A DNA stretch of 64,000 nucleotides from positions 1,302,001 through 1,366,000 of the forward strand of contig VMSW01000007.1 of the NCBI GenBank assembly GCA_013791955.1, written 5' to 3'. The notes beneath the pieces were generated by a model, which ran no database searches, had not been told where the DNA came from, and saw only the letters and a list, made by a program, of their open reading frames with translations. Position numbers and translations under genes: made by a program. The DNA is from Propionicimonas sp. Its GTDB lineage: Bacteria; Actinomycetota; Actinomycetes; Propionibacteriales; Propionibacteriaceae. This document shows, piece by piece, positions 59,205 through 64,000 of the stretch. The stretch's first letter is position 1. Every line of letters starts with the position of its first letter.

Positions 59205-60617
59205 TCAGGCCATCTCGTAAACCCGCAGCGAATTGGTCTGGTAGATCGTCCGGCCAGGGTTGCCGGCCACGATCACTACCCGATCACCCCGCTTGAGGAA
59301 CCCAGTCGTGGTCAATGCGTCCTGCACCGAGGCGACCATGGAGTCGGTGTTGGTGTATTCGGGCGTGACGAAGGACTGCACTCCCCAGCACAGGGTGAGT
59401 TCCTGTGCGGTCTTCGGCAGCGGGGTGAAGGCCATGATCGGCACCTCCGACCGCAGCCGGGCCAGCCGATGCGGGGTGTCGCCAGAAATCGTGAAGGCGG
59501 CGAGATACTTCGCGTTGACTCGCTCAGCCACTTCAACCGCAGCCTTGGAAATCACCCCCGGCGTGGTGTGCGGATTCCAGGCCAGAGCGCGAATCTTGTC
59601 CAGACCCTCAGCCTCCGTGCGGGTCACGATCCGCGACATCACTTCCACCGCTTCGATCGCGTAGTCACCCACTGCGGTCTCCCCAGACAACATCACGGCA
59701 TCAGCACCATCCAGGATCGCGTTAGCCACATCAGAGACCTCAGCTCGGGTGGGCCGATGAGAAGTGATCATTGATTCCAGCATCTGGGTGGCCACAATCA
59801 CTGGCTTGGCCCAGATCCGAGCGGCGTCAATGATCCGCTTCTGCACCGACGGCACGTCCTCCAGCGGCAACTCCACCCCCAAGTCGCCGCGGGCAACCAT
59901 GAACGCATCAAAGGTGTCGATTACTGCATCGAGGTTTTCCAGGGCTTGAGGCTTCTCCAGCTTGGCGATCACTGGGACGTGGCGCCCCTCCGATTCCATC
60001 ACTTGCCGGACTGGCTCAATGTCGGCGGCGCTGCGCACGAACGACAAGGCGACCATGTCGACCCCATGGCGTAACGCCCAGCGCAGGTCCCGCTCGTCCT
60101 TTGTGCTCAACGCAGGCACGCTCACCGGCACTCCGGGGAGGTTGATGCCCTTGTGATCAGAAACTCGTCCACCAACGATCACCTCGGTGATGACCTCGGT
60201 ATCGGTCACCGCCAGCGCGACCAACTCGATCGCTCCGTCGTTGATCAGGATCTGGTCACCAGCGGTCACGTCGGCGGTGAGAGTCTTCAAAGTTGTCGAC
60301 GCACGCTCGGCAGTGCCGGCCACCTCCTCGATTGTGATGACGAACTGCTGGCCGGCCACCAACTCAGCCGCGCCGTTCTCGAACTCCCCCAGCCGGATCT
60401 TGGGACCCTGCAGATCGGCCAAGATGCCAACCGGCCGCCCAGCGGCCCTGGCTGCATCCCGGATCCACTCCACCCGCTGGGCGTGCAGGATGTGATCCCC
60501 GTGGCTCATGTTGAGCCTGGCGACGTTCATTCCAGCCGCTACTAGCTCCACCAACTTCTCTGCCGAGTCGGTTGCTGGACCGATCGTGCAAACAATCTTC
60601 GCTCTACGCACGCCCAC
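59205..60617 (-). CDS. pyk: Pyruvate kinase
   Basis: 470 aa. Phosphoenolpyruvate plus ADP to pyruvate plus ATP. KIVCTIGPAT at the N-terminus, RLNMSHG, the signature VIAKLEKPQALENLDAVI with catalytic Lys, ARGDLGVELP, ATQMLESMI and the C-terminal allosteric domain. Minus-strand neighbour of rluD, with a 28-base gap. Confidence 0.97.
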   Translation of the reverse strand: MGVRRAKIVCTIGPATDSAEKLVELVAAGMNVARLNMSHGDHILHAQRVEWIRDAARAAGRPVGILADLQGPKIRLGEFENGAAELVAGQQFVITIEEVAGTAERASTTLKTLTADVTAGDQILINDGAIELVALAVTDTEVITEVIVGGRVSDHKGINLPGVPVSVPALSTKDERDLRWALRHGVDMVALSFVRSAADIEPVRQVMESEGRHVPVIAKLEKPQALENLDAVIDTFDAFMVARGDLGVELPLEDVPSVQKRIIDAARIWAKPVIVATQMLESMITSHRPTRAEVSDVANAILDGADAVMLSGETAVGDYAIEAVEVMSRIVTRTEAEGLDKIRALAWNPHTTPGVISKAAVEVAERVNAKYLAAFTISGDTPHRLARLRSEVPIMAFTPLPKTAQELTLCWGVQSFVTPEYTNTDSMVASVQDALTTTGFLKRGDRVVIVAGNPGRTIYQTNSLRVYEMA

Positions 60618-60645
60618 AGGCTAGTGGACGCACCTAGGCCGGCGT

Positions 60646-61578
60646 CTAAGAGTCCCTACGTACGGTTGCCAAGGCGGCGACGAGATCTTGGGGGTATTCT
60701 GACCGGAATTCAACGGCCTCACCGGTACGTGGGTGGATGAAGCCGAGTTGGACAGCGTGCAACCACTGCCGCTCCAAGCCGAGTCGGCGCGCCAGCACCG
60801 GATCGGCACCGTAAGTGGGATCACCCACGCAGGGGTGGCGAATCGCCTGCATGTGCACCCGGATCTGGTGGGTTCGCCCCGTCTCCAGGTGCACCTCCAG
60901 CAGGCTCACATAGCGAAAGGCCTCCAGCACCTCATAGTGAGTGACGCTGTGCCGCCCACCGCCCACGACAGCCATCTTGTAGTCCGCGCCCGGGTGCCGT
61001 CCGATCGGAGCGTCAATCGTGCCCACCAGCGGGTCAGGAAGACCCTGCACGAGGGTGTGGTAAATCTTGCTTACTTCACGGGAGCGGAAGGCGCGTTTGA
61101 GCGCGGTGTAGGCCGGTTCGCTCTTAGCTACCACCATCAGTCCCGTGGTGCCCACATCGAGGCGCTGGACGACTCCCTGCCGCTCTGCCACGCCCGAGGT
61201 GGAGATCCTGAAGCCAGCCGCGGCGAGGTGCTCCACCACCGATGGCCCATCCCAGCCGAGACTTGGGTGGGCGGCAACGCCGGCCGGCTTGTCCACCACG
61301 ACGATGTCGGCGTCGTCATAGACGATGCCGATGCCCGCCACCATCTGCGGGACGACCTCCACCACAGCGACGGCGCCGATTTCCATCTCAAGCAGGTCAC
61401 CGGCACGCACCCGATGAGATTTTGAAACAGTCTGCGAGTTCACCATCACTTGGCCAGCCTCGGCCAGTTCTTCGATCCGGCTGCGGGACAGTCCGGTGAT
61501 GCGGGCAGCAGCCGCATCGACCCGGTCACCGTCCAGCCCATCAGGCACCAGCCAGACGCTAGCCACTCGGGCTGCCAT
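60646..61578 (-). CDS. RluA/RluD family pseudouridine synthase
   Basis: 310 aa. N-terminal S4 domain (about 15-75: [30 protein letters not shown]), catalytic motif [19 protein letters not shown] (about 137-155) with the essential Asp, then [24 protein letters not shown]. By context (after lspA) the RluD-like protein of the actinobacterial division-gene tail; the target uridines in 23S rRNA are assumed. Overlaps lspA by 20 bases. Confidence 0.93.
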   Translation of the reverse strand: MAARVASVWLVPDGLDGDRVDAAAARITGLSRSRIEELAEAGQVMVNSQTVSKSHRVRAGDLLEMEIGAVAVVEVVPQMVAGIGIVYDDADIVVVDKPAGVAAHPSLGWDGPSVVEHLAAAGFRISTSGVAERQGVVQRLDVGTTGLMVVAKSEPAYTALKRAFRSREVSKIYHTLVQGLPDPLVGTIDAPIGRHPGADYKMAVVGGGRHSVTHYEVLEAFRYVSLLEVHLETGRTHQIRVHMQAIRHPCVGDPTYGADPVLARRLGLERQWLHAVQLGFIHPRTGEAVEFRSEYPQDLVAALATVRRDS

Positions 61579-62164
61579 CCTGCTCGCCGTCTTCGGCGGC
61601 AGCGGGGCTGCCTTCGTCCTTCAGCTTGGACCCGTCCAGTCCCACCTGGCTGATCATGCTCAACCAGACCACCAGCACCGCGGCTGAGGTGATGAAGATG
61701 TCGGCGACGTTGATAATCGCAAAGTAGGGCAGCTGGATGAAGTCCACAACGTGGCCTTGCAGGGGACCCGGCTCCCGGAAGAGGCGGTCATAGAGGTTGC
61801 CCGAGATGCCCGCGAGCAGGAATCCCCCCGTCACCGCCCACCCGTAGTGCCGCACCCGCGGCAGACCCCACCCTGCAACGCCAATCAGCGCAGCGATGGC
61901 GACGAAGGTGAGTACGACGGTGAAGCCCTCGCCCATGCTGAATGCCGCGCCCGGGTTGCGAATGAGCTGCAGGGTCACCAAGCCCCCCAACAGCGGGATC
62001 GGGTGTTGCGGATCGAGATTGGCGATAGCAGCTGCTTTGACTGCTTGGTCAGCGACCAGACCGGATACGCCGATGGCCGCGGCCAGTATCCAGTACCGGC
62101 GCGCGGAATCGTTGGCGTGCTGAGCGGCTATCGCCGTTCCTCCCGCTGCTTGCAGGCCACACAC
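61559..62164 (-). CDS. lspA: Lipoprotein signal peptidase
   Basis: Up to 201 aa. Aspartyl peptidase that removes signal peptides from prolipoproteins. Four helices; [14 protein letters not shown], catalytic Asp126 (GNLYDRLFR) and Asp155 (INVADIFI). GTG 62164 is the only ordinary start codon before the fold; it has no ribosome site and overlaps the upstream gene by 37 bases. An ATA codon at 62131 has GGAGGA six bases upstream and overlaps the upstream stop as ATAG, which would give 190 aa. The true start is open. Confidence 0.93.
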   Translation of the reverse strand: MCGLQAAGGTAIAAQHANDSARRYWILAAAIGVSGLVADQAVKAAAIANLDPQHPIPLLGGLVTLQLIRNPGAAFSMGEGFTVVLTFVAIAALIGVAGWGLPRVRHYGWAVTGGFLLAGISGNLYDRLFREPGPLQGHVVDFIQLPYFAIINVADIFITSAAVLVVWLSMISQVGLDGSKLKDEGSPAAAEDGEQDGSPSG

Positions 62165-62565
62165 ATGGTGGCGCGTGGGAATACCTGTAGCCGATCCTTA
62201 CCGATCGGTTCGCCACAGGACTCGCAGATCCCGTAGCTCCCCGACTCAAAGAGCCGGAAGGCGTTCTGAGCCTGCTCGAGCATCTCCCGGGCGTTCTGAG
62301 CCAGGGACATCTCTTGGTCGCGCTCGAAGTTGGAGGAGCCGACATCGGCCGGGTCACGCCCAGCTCCGTCGCCGCCATCCTCGAAGAGGTCGGCCAAGCC
62401 GGCCTCCGCGACCTCGATGGCCTTTTCCATCCTGGCCATTTCGGCCAGGAGCTCCTCACGGATTTCTGCTACTTCTTCCTCGGTCCAGGGCTCTTCGCCC
62501 TCAGCAACCGGGAAGGAGGTTACGGGAGCCTTGGGGGTGGCCCCCCGACGCTGGGCCGGTGGCAT
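62128..62565 (-). CDS. TraR/DksA family zinc-finger protein
   Basis: 145 aa from ATG 62565 with AGGAGGGA upstream. The N-terminal half has the coiled-coil region of the family (EEEVAEIREELLAEMARMEKAIEVAE and MSLAQNAREMLEQAQNAFRLFESG), the C-terminal C4 zinc finger is CESC...CVAC near 118-139. Such proteins may act in the RNA polymerase secondary channel. Located between divIVA and lspA, as usual in actinobacteria. Confidence 0.9.
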   Translation of the reverse strand: MPPAQRRGATPKAPVTSFPVAEGEEPWTEEEVAEIREELLAEMARMEKAIEVAEAGLADLFEDGGDGAGRDPADVGSSNFERDQEMSLAQNAREMLEQAQNAFRLFESGSYGICESCGEPIGKDRLQVFPRATMCVACKQREERR

Positions 62566-62612
62566 TGTCAGATCCCTCCTGCTGTGATCACTGGGGATGG
62601 AGAGTACCAGCA

Positions 62613-62644
62613 AACGCGCCCCGGTCTTTCGACCGGGGCGCGTT
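62613..62644 (-). terminator. Terminator hairpin between divIVA and the DksA-type gene
   Basis: 14-bp perfect stem AACGCGCCCCGGTC / GACCGGGGCGCGTT with loop TTTC, 17 bases past the divIVA stop and before the ribosome site of the next gene. On the minus strand it is followed by TTTGCTGG, a weak T-run. Confidence 0.75.
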
Positions 62645-62660
62645 GCGATTGCGTGGTTTT

Positions 62661-63659
62661 TTAGCGGCCTTCGCCCAGCAGGGCGTCCAGCCTCGGCGTC
62701 GCGGATCCCTGCGACGGCTCGCTGAGCACTCCGGGAGCATTTCCGGGCTCAAGCCGGACCTCGCCGAGCGACCGCAGCTGGCTCTGCAGATGATTGGTCA
62801 GCAGGCTGCGGTAGTTGTTCTCGAAGGAACGCAGCTGCTCCACCTTGCTCCGCAGCGTGTCACGCTCCGCTTCGAGCTTGGTGAACATCTCCGCACGACG
62901 GCTCTCAGCCTCACCGGTAACCGAGTCGGCACGCTGTTGCGCCTCAGCGGTGACCTTCTCGGCGTTGACCCGAGCCTCAGACTCGATCCGATCGGCGCGA
63001 GTACGCGCATCGGTGAGAGTCTCGTGAGCTTTCCGGTTGGCGCTGTCGATAACGTTCTCGGCCTCAGCGCGAGCTGTTGCCAAGATCCGCTGGGCCTCCA
63101 CCTGGGACTCGCCCACGAGGCGCTCAGCCTGTTCGGTGGCCATCTGCAGCAGCCTGGTGACTGCCGGCGAGGCCTCCGCGGACGTGGTCACCACGATGTT
63201 CTCGATCTTGCCCGTGGAGATCACACTGCCACCGACGGGCATGTGCGACGCCGCGTCGCCAGCCTGACGAAGATTGGCTACCTCAGACCGCAAGGCTTGG
63301 ATCTCGGATTGGGCTCGAGACAGCTCGTCACGAGCCGAACCCAACTCCTGGCTACGCCGGTTGAGTTCTTCACTCCTGCCGGCCAACTCGTTGCGGGTTC
63401 CTTCAAGCTCGGCTTCACGGCGCTGCAGGTCAGCCCTTGCGCGGTCGCTGGCACCGGAGTCGCCGGGGACGAAGACGCTCGAGGGCTGGCTACTGCTCAG
63501 CGACTCGATCTGCTGCTTCAGTGCACCGTTTTCTTCGGTCAGCTGGGCGAGCGTCGCCTCGACTTTGTCGACGAAGTTGTCGACGTCGACCGGCTCATAG
63601 CCGTTTCTCCGCGCCAAGTGAAAGCGGGTCTGGCGGACCTGCTCCAGGGTCAGGGTCAT
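62661..63659 (-). CDS. DivIVA domain-containing coiled-coil protein
   Basis: 332 aa. The N-terminal DivIVA motif TLEQVRQTRFHLARRNGYEP-VDVDNFVDKVEATL (1-36) targets curved membrane; long coiled coils follow (about 38-120 and 170-290), with a Pro/Gly-rich end. Actinobacterial relatives (DivIVA/Wag31, SepIVA) direct polar growth and septation. Ribosome site GAGGTGAG before ATG 63659. The gap 63660-63810 holds the promoter region; no other element is clear. Confidence 0.9.
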   Translation of the reverse strand: MTLTLEQVRQTRFHLARRNGYEPVDVDNFVDKVEATLAQLTEENGALKQQIESLSSSQPSSVFVPGDSGASDRARADLQRREAELEGTRNELAGRSEELNRRSQELGSARDELSRAQSEIQALRSEVANLRQAGDAASHMPVGGSVISTGKIENIVVTTSAEASPAVTRLLQMATEQAERLVGESQVEAQRILATARAEAENVIDSANRKAHETLTDARTRADRIESEARVNAEKVTAEAQQRADSVTGEAESRRAEMFTKLEAERDTLRSKVEQLRSFENNYRSLLTNHLQSQLRSLGEVRLEPGNAPGVLSEPSQGSATPRLDALLGEGR

Positions 63660-63810
63660 TGCTCACCTCACGTGCTCGGTTACGAACCTCGGCCAAGCCG
63701 GGACTCGTTAGGTCGTTCTCAGGCTAGTGCAGCCCGATTGATCAATCCAATAACCAACAGTATTGCGTGGCCCGGGGGTAAACCGGAGGTACAGACATTT
63801 TTCCTCGCCG

Positions 63811-64000
63811 CTACCACAGGGTTCTGGCCAGCCAGAGCACGGCCAGGTACAGCAGCAGGAAGGCGAGATCGAGATTCACCTGACCCAACCGCAACACCGG
63901 CACGACCCGCCCCAGGAGACTCAAGGGTGGATCGGTGAGGGTCGCGACGGCCTCGGCAATCACTTGCAGGGGCCCAACCGGGCGCCAATCTCGGATCAGC
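63811..64000 (-). CDS. YggT family membrane protein, C-terminal fragment
   Basis: The open frame runs from the window edge to the TAG at 63811-63813 with no start codon inside the window. The 63 visible residues include AEAVATLTDPPLSLLGRVVPVL, then RLGQVNLDLAFLLLYLAVLWLARTLW, the second half of a YggT domain (DPxLxxxRxxxP followed by a helix). YggT precedes divIVA in actinobacterial division clusters, which supports the call. Function: membrane protein linked to division or osmotic balance, poorly defined. Confidence 0.85.
   Translation of the reverse strand, partial: LIRDWRPVGPLQVIAEAVATLTDPPLSLLGRVVPVLRLGQVNLDLAFLLLYLAVLWLARTLW

Overview
The window is high-GC actinobacterial chromosome, most likely from the Propionibacteriales or Propionibacteriaceae (inference from gene content and order; no species is assigned). 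Markers of this lineage are WhiA, RbpA, a DivIVA/Wag31-type protein, an ANTAR regulator of the PdtaR type, a mycothiol-dependent enzyme fold, an InhA-like enoyl reductase behind a MabA-like reductase, and SufR leading a SUF operon. Genes are densely packed on both strands with many ATGA-type overlaps. No gap without a gene exceeds about 260 bases. I see no rRNA, CRISPR array, insertion sequence or prophage.

Layout. 1-4430: tail of an M23 peptidase, xerC, def, an rRNA methyltransferase and an SPFH/NfeD pair. 4537-6925: an ABC ATPase and the fabG-fabI pair. 7125-11596: a two-META lipoprotein overlapping an RlmA-like methyltransferase, an M20 amidohydrolase and an ABC-F ATPase. 11660-18230: the SUF iron-sulfur operon sufR-B-D-Rieske-C-S-U-T. 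18493-22175: a divergent membrane pyrophosphatase coupled to a glycosyltransferase-like gene. 22418-32077: pgl, rbpA, secG, tpiA, pgk, gap, whiA, yvcK, rapZ, uvrC (glycolysis, carbon-linked regulation, repair). 32235-35551: a Rieske lipoprotein-like gene and uvrA. 35604-42470: a maleylpyruvate isomerase-like gene, a sugar ABC transporter (rbsBCA-like) with a coupled ABM-domain gene, its divergent LacI regulator and a TerC protein. 42559-50221: uvrB, an operon of two membrane proteins plus a zinc-ribbon membrane protein around coaE, then rpsA. 50222-54801: a maltokinase-cap protein, polA, a hotdog thioesterase, the ANTAR regulator and tRNA-Leu(CAA). 55019-57305: FIST and PAS-GGDEF genes. 57416-64000: a membrane/lipase fusion, pyk, rluD, lspA, a DksA-type zinc finger, divIVA and the 3' end of yggT.

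Most genes are housekeeping: lower glycolysis, FAS-II, Fe-S assembly, all three uvr genes with polA, ribosomal S1, CoA synthesis, and the yggT-divIVA-lspA-rluD tail of the division cluster. The parts most worth a second look are: (1) the FIST + PAS-GGDEF pair beside tRNA-Leu, which resembles a NosP-type (nitric-oxide-sensing FIST) protein with its diguanylate cyclase and looks imported; (2) the divergent H+-pyrophosphatase with a lipobox-like N-terminus; (3) a LacI operator palindrome placed just downstream of a readable promoter, with a near copy beyond the regulator gene; and (4) a possible AUA start codon for lspA.
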